Below are positions 20,133-29,714 of a DNA stretch of 64,000 nt, one piece after another. The stretch covers positions 124,001 to 188,000 of the forward strand of contig JAZDSJ010000011.1 in NCBI GenBank assembly GCA_039583345.1, read 5' to 3'. This DNA comes from Tectiglobus diatomicola (GTDB lineage: Bacteria > Pseudomonadota > Alphaproteobacteria > Rhizobiales > Hyphomicrobiaceae). Below the pieces are notes generated by a model. It saw only the letters and a program-made list of their open reading frames with translations, searched no databases and was not told the origin of the DNA. The first letter of the stretch is position 1, and every line of letters begins with the position of its first letter. The position numbers and the translations under genes are program-made.

Positions 20133-20579
20133 TCATCGCTGCAATCTTCTAAAATCTTGTTCCCTATTATCAACCCAACAACTTTCGCCATTAGTGAAGC
20201 TTTCTTTTTTCCAAAAGGTTGCTCTTTTTTTGACGTTATCCATAATGAATTGCGACGCTTCGAAAGCGGAACAGCGGTCAACTGATGCAGTAGCGACCAT
20301 AACTATACGGTCACCAGGTTGAAGCTTTCCGTAACGATGAATTATAACAATGGCTTGCAATGACCAAAGCTTGGTGGCTTCATTCTCGATGCGTTCAAGT
20401 TCAGCCTCTGTCATACCGGGATAATATTCGAGGAACATTTCACTTAAGAGCTGGCCGTTTACACTTCCACGGACACATCCAGTAAAAGTAACTATAGCGC
20501 CAATGTTTGAACTTTTTTCTTGTAATTTAGCAAGCTCATGATTAACACAAAAATCTTTTTTTTGTACAAAAAAAGCCAT
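20133..20579 (-). CDS. moaE: Molybdopterin synthase catalytic subunit MoaE
   Basis: A 148-residue MoaE. Typical segments are GAIVTFTGCVRG (residues ~28-39), LEYYPGMTEAELERI and IIHRYGKLQPGD; the catalytic lysine region appears as ATFWKKE near residue 119. MoaE with MoaD converts cyclic pyranopterin monophosphate into molybdopterin, the ligand of Mo in Moco enzymes. This is separate from FeMo-co of nitrogenase. It lies 11 bases after moaD. Confidence 0.92.
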   Translation of the reverse strand: MAFFVQKKDFCVNHELAKLQEKSSNIGAIVTFTGCVRGSVNGQLLSEMFLEYYPGMTEAELERIENEATKLWSLQAIVIIHRYGKLQPGDRIVMVATASVDRCSAFEASQFIMDNVKKRATFWKKESFTNGESCWVDNREQDFRRLQR

Positions 20580-20590
20580 AAGGATACCGA

Positions 20591-20851
20591 TTAACCACCG
20601 GTCACAGGTGGAAACAAGGCAATTTCATCAGCGTAAATAATAAGTGCATTCGATGAGACATGTTGGTTATTGATTGCAGCCTGTATCTGCTTATCTGCAC
20701 TAAATGCACGCTGATATTTGAGATTCCGTTGGCATTGCCATGACAATAAATCAGCAACAGTATTAACGCCTTTAGGAATTTCAACGATTTCCTCTGAGCG
20801 ACCGAGTGCTTCACGAAGCGAAGCGAAAAATAATAATTTAACTGTATGCAC
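20591..20851 (-). CDS. moaD: Molybdopterin synthase sulfur carrier MoaD
   Basis: An 86-residue ubiquitin-fold protein ending in the diagnostic double glycine (ALFPPVTGG), where sulfur is carried as a thiocarboxylate. It starts at a GTG preceded by AAAGGTGAGG. It is the partner of MoaE immediately downstream. A second frame over the same DNA is a shadow. Confidence 0.92.
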   Translation of the reverse strand: MHTVKLLFFASLREALGRSEEIVEIPKGVNTVADLLSWQCQRNLKYQRAFSADKQIQAAINNQHVSSNALIIYADEIALFPPVTGG

Positions 20852-20922
20852 AACCTCACCTTTTAACTTACTTCAAGAGTTTAAGTAACATTTATTGCAA
20901 AGTATAGTTTAACATCTCAGTC

Positions 20923-21513
20923 TTAATACTCCAACGCATGTGTGATGGCAGCATTTAAGTAACCTGCGCCCGTCCATAATGTGAGGATAGCAGCAATCCA
21001 AAACAGCGACAAACCAAAGTTGCTTGCTGCGAATCCCATATCATCACCTGCAGGGCCTACAAGCAGTAACGTTATAGCTAACATTTGTAACACGGTTTTC
21101 CACTTGGCGAGTATTGTTACATGCAAGGTTACATCGAGACGAGCAAGATACTCGCGGAAGCCTGAGACAAGAATTTCACGACATAAGATTATAAGTGCAG
21201 CCCAGACCGATATATCTGAAATTGTTCCTTCGTGAACTAACATCAAAGTAACAGCACTAACTAATAGCTTGTCGGCCACAGGATCAAGTATGCGACCTAA
21301 CTCAGACTGTTGCTTCCAAATACGAGCAAGATAACCATCAAGAAAATCTGACAAAGCAGCAAGAATAAATAGCCCTGCTGCAATCCATCGTGCCAAGGGA
21401 ATATCACCGAAGAAATAAAGTGTGCCAGCGACGAGTGGAATGCTAACAATACGCCCCACTGTCAGCATATTAGGAATATTCAGTGATGTATTTCGTACAG
21501 TTGTATCTATCAT
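20923..21513 (-). CDS. pgsA: CDP-diacylglycerol-glycerol-3-phosphate phosphatidyltransferase
   Basis: A 196-residue inner-membrane enzyme making phosphatidylglycerol phosphate. The CDP-alcohol phosphatidyltransferase motif is complete: SDFLDGYLARIWKQQSELG then RILDPVADK, around residues 60-90, giving the D-x2-DG-x2-AR-x8-G-x3-D-x3-D pattern. I start it at the ATG at 21513, which has GGTGAAGG in front; the frame is open 17 codons further. pgsA-moaD-moaE in this order is a known alphaproteobacterial string, usually preceded by uvrC, which is missing here. Confidence 0.92.
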   Translation of the reverse strand: MIDTTVRNTSLNIPNMLTVGRIVSIPLVAGTLYFFGDIPLARWIAAGLFILAALSDFLDGYLARIWKQQSELGRILDPVADKLLVSAVTLMLVHEGTISDISVWAALIILCREILVSGFREYLARLDVTLHVTILAKWKTVLQMLAITLLLVGPAGDDMGFAASNFGLSLFWIAAILTLWTGAGYLNAAITHALEY

Positions 21514-22480
21514 ACCTTCACCTTTTCTGATAATATTGCATGGTGATGAGTAAGCAAATTGCATAACGATATATCATATCAATTACACTTTATTCATCAG
21601 AGACTTCCTTATTCTTCACATAATGCATTTAAAAATTGTATGTGTAACAGCAACGTTTCCATTTATGTAGCTCCCATATAGTATCATAGGAACTGTAAAG
21701 CATATGAAGAGAACTTGGATTAACTACATTCTCTATACTAATATACAAACATATGCATGTGACTTTGAACATGTCTGGAACGCTGTTGAGGTCTAAGTGT
21801 CAGATGATACTAGAGTTGATTCTTGCAATTACAATATACACTTATTTAACTGTTAATCATCCAAAGACATTTAGCAGACTGCCGAAAAATCTAAAGATAT
21901 CTTGATAATCTCATTTTACATGTGGATCTTTTTGTTCCTAGGTTGTCCTTTAATGCGTACACATTATTGCTGGATCAGTTTAGGACTTAAGTTGTGTTAG
22001 TATTATCACTGGTCTTGTTGCGGTAGTAACCTTCCGTTCAGCGATATGGTTCACTAATATAATTTTAGAAAATTAGAAGCTATCAAAAAAAATTTTTTAA
22101 GTGACGTAAGAAAACATCGTCACCTCAAACATTTTAAAGTTAGAGTCTCTCCTATTGTAAAGAAAGCTTAATTACACCGCATTTCTGCTACATTAGAAGC
22201 ATAGAAAAAAATTAAATATTAGTATTAATTATGTAAATTTTTTGCTCACTGTCCTTGTTTACGGTTTTGATAAGTCTTCTGACATACTTTATAAATAACT
22301 TTCTAGCTAATAATATAACTCTTAAGTTAGTTGTTACGTGATAAATTCATTCTGCTTAACAGCCAAAATGCAAATATTAAGGCATGTCATTATTGCATGT
22401 GCATCTTTGAATGGTTCTATCAAAGAATTATAGCTTATAATATTATGTTTATCTTTATTGTCTGATTAAGTGAGCGACGC
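21514..22480. other. Empty stretch where uvrC would be expected
   Basis: About 970 bases upstream of pgsA with no open frame of note. In many Rhizobiales uvrC lies here. I looked for the UvrC C-terminal helix-hairpin-helix sequence on the minus strand and did not recognise it, so loss of uvrC from this place is inferred from order alone. Confidence 0.35.
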
Positions 22481-22942
22481 TTAATTTGTTTGTGATTTAG
22501 TAGTTGGTGGATCTCTAAGTCGGATAGTCCAGTTTACTGCATTTCCCGTGACTACTTCATAAAATTTTACGGTGTTATACCCATACTTTTCACATTCTGT
22601 AGTGTCGCGGATAATGAATTCCTCTTCTGAGACACATAACTCTAGATTCCCAGCCCATTCGCCTCCACGTTCATAATCTACAGCATATATATATATATAG
22701 CGATGCGGAGTAAGATACCTTAGTACACTTTCACAAGTCTTTGCATTAATGTTCCACCAACCCTCGGTTGCGATGCCGCGTTGACCTTGGTAACCAATCG
22801 CCACTCCTATCCGACTAGATGTTGAGTTGCAAAATTTTAATCCCGCAATGGCTAATTTAGAAGTACTAAGCAAAGCTATAACTAAAGCCAGTGCTAAAAA
22901 AAAATGCTTAAAATGTTTATTGTATTCACATTGTAGCAGCAA
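22481..22942 (-). CDS. DUF1036 secreted protein
   Basis: A 153-residue protein with a signal peptide (hydrophobic run FFLALALVIALLSTSKLAIA, cleaved near residue 33) and a DUF1036 domain: LKFCNSTSSRIGVAIGY, EGWWNINAKTCE, YIYAVDYERGGEW and TTECEKYGYNTVKFYEV. Conserved cysteines (about residues 38, 69, 122 and 137) may form disulfides in the periplasm. The family is common in Rhizobiales and its function is not known. The codons for RYIYIYAVD include a run of alternating AT, a possible slippage point, but the frame is intact. Confidence 0.82.
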   Translation of the reverse strand: MLLQCEYNKHFKHFFLALALVIALLSTSKLAIAGLKFCNSTSSRIGVAIGYQGQRGIATEGWWNINAKTCESVLRYLTPHRYIYIYAVDYERGGEWAGNLELCVSEEEFIIRDTTECEKYGYNTVKFYEVVTGNAVNWTIRLRDPPTTKSQTN

Positions 22943-23785
22943 AATCTCTTAAATTCCTTTCTGTTATTGTAACTAGAAAACCATTCTAAGTTTTCTTGTT
23001 TTGAAAATAAATTTTTTATGACTTTCAAACAAAAGCTTCCTCCATTGTACGATAGCCTGAATTTGTTCTACATACAATAATTAGAGAAAAGTTTAATAAT
23101 ATGAACATGTTAATGACGATTTCTTCGCTTTTTTGGTTTTATTTCAAATACAACTAGATAGATACACACTCAAATAGTGAATAAAAAGTTAGTTGCAATA
23201 AAGGTAGCGTTTTACCTCTCAAACTTATACCTTTATAAAGGACTGGCAAAGATGTTTCTTAATCAAGACATTTGGGACTTCGAAAGTAGTTCAATTTAAA
23301 TTGTAAAATACAGTTGATTCCTTCAGTTCGAAATTAGCTTAATTAACTTATGTGTTTAATTTTAACGAGCTAAAACATAAACAGTAGATAAGTATTTGAG
23401 GTTCTGATAGTGCTCCTGCTAAAGTTAATTAATTGTTATTAAACAATATTTTAAGCCTCATACTTATGAAAATTAATAGATTATATAACTACACTGGGTC
23501 TTGTGGAAAAAATAGGATAAATTTTATTGCTTTCTTGAAGATTGCGAATATAGCAGTTAGCTTACAATTGCTATACTTAAATAAAGTCTAGCAATCGCGG
23601 TTGCGAGCCCTGCGGGGATCATGTGGTTCGCAATCGCACTTTAATAAAGGTTATACAACCTAGATCTCGTAATCCAATTGGTAACACTTCTACTCGTTTG
23701 AATTATGAGATTGTGCGTTTTATCACAGGGATCACATTTGGCTTTGACCTTATGTGTAGATATAGCAAGTAGTTAGGTATCTAGT
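22943..23785. other. AT-rich gap with one GC-rich island
   Basis: Mostly AT-rich DNA. A short GC-rich patch at 23588-23636 has GCAATCGC twice and a CCC-TGC-GGGG stem; read on the minus strand it gives ANHMIPAGLATAIAR before a stop, perhaps the tail of a lost gene. I could not fit it to a tRNA. Confidence 0.35.
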
Positions 23786-24061
23786 ATGACAACACTTCAT
23801 GGCACCGCGCAAGCGCAATTGCGCCAGTTTGTTGAGCAACTTGAGCGTCTTGAGGAAGATAAAAAAAATATTGCGGATGATATTCGTGACAAAATGTTGG
23901 AGGCAAAGGCTGTTGGTTTTGACGTGAAAGTTTTGCGCCAAATTCTGAAGCTTCGAAAAAAGTCTAAGGATGATCGTGACGAAGAAGAGGCTATTTTAGA
24001 TACATATTTGCACGCTCTTGGTATGCTTGAGGATGAAGGAGAAAATGCAGATGTCGATTAG
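23786..24061 (+). CDS. gapR: Nucleoid-associated protein GapR (DUF2312)
   Basis: A 91-residue, highly charged alpha-helical protein. LRQFVEQLERLEEDKK and FDVKVLRQILKLRKK are hallmark segments of the DUF2312 / GapR family. GapR of alphaproteobacteria forms multimers that bind AT-rich, overtwisted DNA and assist gyrase and topoisomerase IV during replication. In an AT-rich genome its retention is expected. The downstream DNA to 24220 holds nothing recognised. Confidence 0.92.
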   Translation: MTTLHGTAQAQLRQFVEQLERLEEDKKNIADDIRDKMLEAKAVGFDVKVLRQILKLRKKSKDDRDEEEAILDTYLHALGMLEDEGENADVD

Positions 24062-24220
24062 TGACATTTTAATATAAACTCGGCTGGATAACTATTTTAT
24101 TCAGGAGATTAATATGAACATCTTCAAAAAGCATTATAACTGAAGTTAGTGTAGACAGTTGTATAGGCTATTATACTGGTAGATTTATTATATTCCATAA
24201 TATCTATTATGCGACTGTCA

Positions 24221-24979
24221 TTATCTGTTTTTACGTCCTCCTTCAATTAGTAACACAATTTCTAAAATTATAACTACTATTGCAGCTATGGCAAAACCTA
24301 TTAGAATATTTACGCTAATTAATACAGCTACTACAGGAGCGTAGATCTTTCCAAGCAAGCTGCTTGCAGTATTTGCGATTAAAGCATCGATGCAGTAGCG
24401 AATTTTAAAGGCTAAATCGCTTAAATCCTCGATGTTTGGCTGCTCTGGTAAATCAAAGATTAGTGATCCAGCAAGGCTTTGTATCGAAGGGACCTTGATA
24501 AGGTTGAAATTAGCAGCGAATTGAACACCCATAGAAAATATTATTCCTAACGGAACAGCTAGGCGGAAATACCCCCATTTAATTGGATGCATTCCATGAA
24601 TGTAAAAACCACGCCGAATAATTGTTGTACCTAAGAACAAGCACATTGCGAAAATACATGCTAGTACAAAGATTCGATCTTTGTCGCTCCCAGTAAATGT
24701 CAATATAATAGCGAAACCGGCAGATAACGCTTTAACAAAACCATCACATATTCCAACAAATCCTGATATTAGTAAGCGCGACTGGTTTTTATTATTAAAA
24801 TAGAATGTATCTTCATGATATTGCTTAGACCATTCAAGTATACAGCCTATAATAATGATAGAAACTGTTGTTATTCCAGCCAACAAAAACGGATGAGTTA
24901 GCGCTAAACATGTTACAGATACAATCATAAAAAATTCTGCTATAACACCAAATATATTGAAAGCAATCTGTACCATCAT
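24221..24979 (-). CDS. Multi-pass membrane protein of unknown function
   Basis: A 252-residue hydrophobic protein that I do not recognise. Five or six membrane helices are visible: about residues 5-25, 30-50, 70-95, 100-118, 135-155 and 210-245. Residues 165-200 form a polar segment (LPEQPNIEDLSDLAFK) likely outside the membrane. The C-terminus ends in EGGRKNR, giving a positive-inside tail. There is no conserved catalytic motif. An AAGGAAAC ribosome site precedes the ATG. It stands alone between gapR and a dead mazG. The frame is undamaged, so it is probably functional. Confidence 0.6.
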   Translation of the reverse strand: MMVQIAFNIFGVIAEFFMIVSVTCLALTHPFLLAGITTVSIIIIGCILEWSKQYHEDTFYFNNKNQSRLLISGFVGICDGFVKALSAGFAIILTFTGSDKDRIFVLACIFAMCLFLGTTIIRRGFYIHGMHPIKWGYFRLAVPLGIIFSMGVQFAANFNLIKVPSIQSLAGSLIFDLPEQPNIEDLSDLAFKIRYCIDALIANTASSLLGKIYAPVVAVLISVNILIGFAIAAIVVIILEIVLLIEGGRKNR

Positions 24980-25164
24980 AGTTTCCTTTTTAAAAACCTT
25001 ACAGAATGGTTAAGATTTAGCCGGTATGTTTTGGTTGATTATTCAATCAAATCCAACATCCATACAAATGGTTAATGAAAAAAGCTTTTCTTAGGATCTT
25101 TCGTAAACTTTCCAAACTGTGAAGTGTCTTACAATTAAAAGTTTTTAAAGTTTAAGTGCTGGGT

Positions 25165-25694
25165 GTATATGGATTTTGAAAATCTAGAAGAAGAACTGGT
25201 ATTTTATTCAACAAAATTGTAGAAAAAATTTCTCAAAGTACTCCAAAACCAGATGTATTTAGCTGCATGGAAGAGCCGAGTGCTTTTAATGTAAAGTCGG
25301 GTTTATAATGAAGGTAAAAGTCATATTGAAAAGCTACCAAATCAAGAGCCCGAGCTAAAAATGTCTATTTATTAGAAATGTTAACTAGTAGTGCTTAACA
25401 GTGCAACAAGAAATATGCCTTGCTTTAACATATACTGTTAAACATCAGAAAAAAGCTTTCAAAGTTGACTTTGATTGGCCAGACCTACCAGCTGTTCTTA
25501 TTATGATGCGTCAAGAATAGACAGAATAAGGTACTAAAATAATTTAAATACCCTACGGCAATGGTTGCAAAAAATGTTGTATTTTCAAGATGATTTGTTG
25601 GGATTGAGAATTACCTAGCAACTGGAGGCTGCTATATGACTGATACAACATTTAACGAAATAAATGAGATTTGGAACATTATTAAGATTTAAGA
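25165..25694 (+). pseudogene. mazG: mazG relic
   Basis: Several frames broken by stops and frameshifts can be joined into the C-terminal half of MazG (nucleoside triphosphate pyrophosphohydrolase). In order: NLEEEL near 25180; KIVEKISQSTPKPDVF near 25215; HQKKAFKVDFDWPDLPAVL at about 25442-25500, matching the family KAARVGFDWPDAxxVL; and FNEINEIWNIIK ending near 25690, matching the family LEEMEALWNEAK tail. The family sequences are recalled, not searched. The N-terminal part is unrecognisable. The loss removes a house-cleaning enzyme. Confidence 0.65.
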
Positions 25695-26082
25695 TAAAAA
25701 TAACAGTTCCTTACTATATCAATTAGAATTATGCTTTAGATTAAACTGGAAGCTTATTAGTTACTTTTTCTACTTTATTCGTAGTCAGCTAGTTAACTAA
25801 AAGTTTTTTATTTGACATCACCCACACGAATACTTTCACAGTATGTAGCGGTGTCCTTAGATTATAAATTTAGCCGAATAATATTTTAAGAAAAATTCTT
25901 AAAGTATTACCTATAACTTTAGATAGAGGATGCAACTTTAGGAAAGCAACCTCTTCTAAAGAGTAATACACCTTTCTTATAAAGTCCTAGCTATATTACA
26001 CTAACCGCATTGTTGATTATCTTGGTACCACACGACAGCTGCTACATAATATGTCTGTATTAAAATATTGTATGATTCGGCT
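25695..26082. other. AT-rich gap
   Basis: About 390 bases between the mazG relic and the 3' end of mbfA. Nothing was recognised. Confidence 0.4.
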
Positions 26083-27060
26083 CTATGCACTACCGATTAA
26101 AATGCCAGCAATGAAGACGAGCGCGCCACCGAAAACGACCTGAACTGCCGCTCTAAAAAAAGGAGTTTTCATAAATTTGCTCTGAATCCAAGCGATAGCC
26201 CACAATTCTACGAAAACTAGGAAGACTGCCAATGAAGTCGCAATCCAAAAATCTGGAATCAGATAGGGAACCGCGTGTCCTAATCCTCCAACTGCTGTCA
26301 TTATTCCAGATGCAAAACCACGTTTTAAGGGTGAGCCTCGTCCTGAAAGTTCACCATCATCAGAAGCGGCTTCTGTAAAACCCATTGAAATACCAGCACC
26401 AACCGATGCTGCAAGGCCTACAAGAAATGTAGTCCAAGTATCCTGAGTAGCAAAAGCTGTAGCAAAAATTGGTGCTAGAGTAGACACTGATCCATCCATA
26501 AGACCAGCTAATCCCGGCTGCACCCATGTCAGAATAAATTGTCTCCTTGCAATATGGGCTTCACTTTCTCGTGCGTCTTGTCGAACGTGCTGCTGTTCAA
26601 GTTTATCTGCAGTAGCAACATGACCAGCTTCCTCATATGCAAGATCACCCAGAAGTTTTCGAGTGTTAGCATCCGTTACTTGAGCAGCGGCTTTGAGATA
26701 GAACGTGTGAGCTGCTGCTTCCATATTTGCAGCTTCTTCACGTATGCGATCTATACCAAGGTTTTCTATCAACCAGACGGGATTACGCCTGTAAAAGCCA
26801 GCTACGTTTTCCCTACGGATTAGAGGAATAACATCTCCAAAACGATTTTTATGTAATTCAATCAATTGACGTCGATGGTGGTCTTCCTCTTCAGCCATAC
26901 CATCAAATAATTTAGCTGAGTCAGGATAGTCTTCACGTAAGCGATCAGCGTACATTCGATAAATCCTCGAATCATCTTCTTCAGCAGAGATACCTAGCGC
27001 TATTATTTGTTGTTCAGTCAGATCAGAAAATTTATACTGACTTAAAAATGTAGGAATCAT
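26083..27060 (-). CDS. mbfA: Membrane-bound ferritin-like iron exporter MbfA
   Basis: A 325-residue fusion: an N-terminal erythrin (rubrerythrin-like diiron) domain, about residues 1-145, with ligand motifs SAEEDDSRIY, MAEEEDHHRR, REEAANMEAAAHTFY and AYEEAGH, then a VIT1-type membrane domain (about 165-325, GLMDGSVSTLAPIFATAFA and GISMGFTEAASDD). MbfA of Bradyrhizobium and Agrobacterium exports iron and guards against iron and peroxide stress, under Irr control. I start at the ATG at 27060, with CCGGAGC in front; ten more codons are open upstream. I did not see a clear Irr box. Confidence 0.9.
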   Translation of the reverse strand: MIPTFLSQYKFSDLTEQQIIALGISAEEDDSRIYRMYADRLREDYPDSAKLFDGMAEEEDHHRRQLIELHKNRFGDVIPLIRRENVAGFYRRNPVWLIENLGIDRIREEAANMEAAAHTFYLKAAAQVTDANTRKLLGDLAYEEAGHVATADKLEQQHVRQDARESEAHIARRQFILTWVQPGLAGLMDGSVSTLAPIFATAFATQDTWTTFLVGLAASVGAGISMGFTEAASDDGELSGRGSPLKRGFASGIMTAVGGLGHAVPYLIPDFWIATSLAVFLVFVELWAIAWIQSKFMKTPFFRAAVQVVFGGALVFIAGILIGSA

Positions 27061-27899
27061 TATCAAGCTCCGGTTTGCAACAATTAACAAATTAACTATT
27101 GAAGTGGTACAAAACAGTTTTGAGATGAAGATCTTTACTACAAAGCAAATTTACGAATACCTTCATTGGACTAAATAGCGGTTGCTAAAATCAAGGCCCC
27201 ATTAATTCTAATAATGTATAGACTTAAGCTTATTTACTCTTAAATTTATTACTACCTCATGATAAACATCAACTTTTGGTATTCTAATAGGTACATTACG
27301 TATCTATCACGCAAATCATTAGAACATGGTATTAATTATACTTAAAGTCCTAGAACTATAATTGGAGCTAATTTTGATCTATAATGGCATTTACTTGAGT
27401 TATAAAGAAAGTATTTAGTGATTATACTAAAATAGTTGTAGAAGCAATATTTTCATATTATGAGCTGTGATATAGAGACGAGTACGCTAGTTTTAAAAGT
27501 TAGCCAAGTTTTTAAGTTCGATTGCAATCGCTCTTATGAGAGGTCTTATGTATCGTTAGAAGAAAACATATATCGAATGTAATAATGATTAGGATATCTG
27601 AAAATCTTTATAAATGTGTATCTAAACAAAATAAATACATTTTGTAATAAAACTTATACACCACTCCATCTTTAATAAAAAGCAAAAAGATATTAAAGAT
27701 TAACCACTGAAATAGTTGAATTATGTAAATTGATTATAAGGAATAGAAACGACTGCAGTTGCCATCAATCCTTTACTAAAATTAGGTACAGGTAAATAAC
27801 TAGCAAGTGTTATTTGAAAGCTGTTTTTGTCTTAGCTTGATAAAAAACATTCTAAAATGCATCGCCTCATTAAATGAAATGCAAACTAATTTAGATCTC
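27061..27899. other. AT-rich gap
   Basis: About 840 bases between the start of mbfA and the end of mutY. It should hold the mbfA promoter. No gene relic or RNA gene was recognised. Confidence 0.45.
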
Positions 27900-28997
27900 T
27901 TATGTCAAACCATGAGCAATAATTTTACGCATGACCGAAGGAAGAGCATGATATTGTAGATCATTACGTGGCACCCAGGTACAACGGTTAGGATCAGCCC
28001 ATAGTGTCAAAGTCGTGTCTTTCTTAACAATTGCTCGATATACCTTAAGCTCTAATCTAAAGTGCGAAAAAGTATGCGTAACAATTCCAGGTATATGCCA
28101 CCAGTCTGCATGTATAGGTGCAGTACGCAGTGCCTTATCTAAATTCTGATTAGTATTCAACCACTCAGTAGAAGGTATTTCCATCATCCTTGCCAAAAGC
28201 CCTCTTTCAGGACGTCGACGTAGCAAGAGTTGGCCGTCCTCGGATAGAGCTAAAAAACCAATACCATAACGAACAGGTCGCTTCGGTTTTGGCATTTTGA
28301 CAGGCAATCTGGATGCAAGCCCAAGGACATGAGCATTACATTGGTTGTGCAAGGGACACATTAGGCAAGATGGGCGCTTAGCAGTACACACCGTTGCCCC
28401 TAAATCCATCATTGCCTGAGCGAAATCACCCGGGCGTTCAACTGGCGTCAACTGTGCAGCTAAGCTACGTAAACGAGGTTTGGATTGAGGCAATGGTTGT
28501 TCGACTGCAAACAAACGCGAAACAACACGCTCTACATTACCATCTACTGGGGTCGCACATTTGCCAAATGCGATAGCAGCAATAGCAGCTGCAGTGTATG
28601 GTCCCACACCGGGTAACTTTAGTAGCTCTGATTCTTCTTCTGGGAAACGACCGCCATAGTCTGATACAACTTGCTTTGCACAGGCATGTAAATTACGTGC
28701 GCGCATATAATATCCAAGACCTGCCCATTCTTCCAACACGTTATATTCACAAGCAACAGCTAATTCTGACACCGTTGGCCATCGCATAACAAATTTTCGA
28801 AAATATGGAATGACAGTTTTTACGTTGGTTTGTTGAAGCATAATTTCACTTAGCCATATCCTGTAGGGATCAGGTTCAGTATTAGTATCATAACGCCATG
28901 GAAGGTCTCGACGCTCGTTATCGTACCATTCTAAAAGTGCTATCGCTGGTTTGGTGCTGGTACTGTAATGACGTTTTGCTCGCGCGACAGTACTCAT
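27900..28997 (-). CDS. mutY: A/G-specific adenine DNA glycosylase MutY
   Basis: A 365-residue base-excision repair enzyme that removes adenine paired with 8-oxoguanine. It has the helix-hairpin-helix LLKLPGVGPYTAAAIAAIAF, the catalytic Asp in TPVDGNVERV, the Fe-S cluster cysteines in the exact C-X6-C-X2-C-X5-C spacing (CTAKRPSCLMCPLHNQC) and a C-terminal NUDIX-like 8-oxoG recognition domain. The start at 28997 has GGAGG nine bases ahead. It is divergent from the DUF721 gene, the arrangement known in Rhizobiales. Retention of this repair gene contrasts with the apparent absence of uvrC and mazG from their places. Confidence 0.93.
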   Translation of the reverse strand: MSTVARAKRHYSTSTKPAIALLEWYDNERRDLPWRYDTNTEPDPYRIWLSEIMLQQTNVKTVIPYFRKFVMRWPTVSELAVACEYNVLEEWAGLGYYMRARNLHACAKQVVSDYGGRFPEEESELLKLPGVGPYTAAAIAAIAFGKCATPVDGNVERVVSRLFAVEQPLPQSKPRLRSLAAQLTPVERPGDFAQAMMDLGATVCTAKRPSCLMCPLHNQCNAHVLGLASRLPVKMPKPKRPVRYGIGFLALSEDGQLLLRRRPERGLLARMMEIPSTEWLNTNQNLDKALRTAPIHADWWHIPGIVTHTFSHFRLELKVYRAIVKKDTTLTLWADPNRCTWVPRNDLQYHALPSVMRKIIAHGLT

Positions 28998-29081
28998 ACT
29001 GCAGTCCTCCAAAAGTAAGACGAATCATTTATTCATATAATATCTAGTTCGAGATTATCATGGAATGGCATAGGTGTTATT

Positions 29082-29645
29082 ATGCGTGTAAAACCTTTTT
29101 CGCAAAGACCTGTATCCGTATACAAAGCTTGTTCAATTGGTACCCTTATCCCAGATATTACAAAACAAGCGTTTAAAAAGTATGGCTTTTATGGTGCGTC
29201 AATTTTGATAGAGTGGCCAGTAATTGTTGGAAATGATTTAGCTGCTAAAACGCTTCCTGATAGATTGAAGTGGCCAAAAATTCATTCAAGATCACGCGAA
29301 TACAGCTCGCAATGCAACCGTAAGGGTGCAACTCTTATTTTGCGAACGAAACCATCACACGCACTTGATATCCAATATCAAAGCTCTGATATCAAAGATC
29401 GCATCAACTCATATTTTGGATATCACGCCGTATCTCAAATTCGCATTTTACAAGCACCTATAAGTGAAGTTTTAACATATAAACGAAAAACCTACTTTCA
29501 GAAGCAGGTTGCAATCTTAGCAAGATCGAACGATAGTCTATCAAATAATGGAGATTTTAATAACAATAAAGTGCCTGGTGACGATCTTGAATATGCACTA
29601 ACACGATTAGAGCAAAATATAAGGATCAAAAATCAAAGTCACTGA
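29082..29645 (+). CDS. dciA: DUF721 / DciA-like protein
   Basis: A 187-residue protein with an N-terminal DUF721 domain: IEWPVIVGNDLAAKTLPDRL, GATLILRTKPSHALDIQYQS, and RINSYFGYHAVSQIRI. DUF721 proteins include DciA, a loader of the replicative helicase DnaB in bacteria that lack DnaC. In Rhizobiales this gene stands between mutY and a DsbA-like gene, as here. The C-terminal 50 residues are low-complexity and asparagine-rich. The molecular role is inferred from the family. Confidence 0.78.
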   Translation: MRVKPFSQRPVSVYKACSIGTLIPDITKQAFKKYGFYGASILIEWPVIVGNDLAAKTLPDRLKWPKIHSRSREYSSQCNRKGATLILRTKPSHALDIQYQSSDIKDRINSYFGYHAVSQIRILQAPISEVLTYKRKTYFQKQVAILARSNDSLSNNGDFNNNKVPGDDLEYALTRLEQNIRIKNQSH

Positions 29646-29714
29646 GCATTATAAATAGAATTTCTAGATTTTAAGATCCTAATTATATACTAAACATGGC
29701 AGTGGAGTTCATAA

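Noticed and set aside
19994..20281. 95-codon frame overlapping moaE
   Set aside because: Most of it lies over moaE in another frame; the rest has no family features.
23640..23735. Degenerate tRNA gene
   Set aside because: CAATTGGTAA resembles a D-loop and ATCTCGTA/TATGAGAT could pair, but there is no T-arm consensus and no proper acceptor stem.
25030..25060. FixK/FNR box TTGATT-ATTC-AATCAA
   Set aside because: The half sites are two bases too far apart for TTGAT-N4-ATCAA, and no gene starts downstream in the right place.
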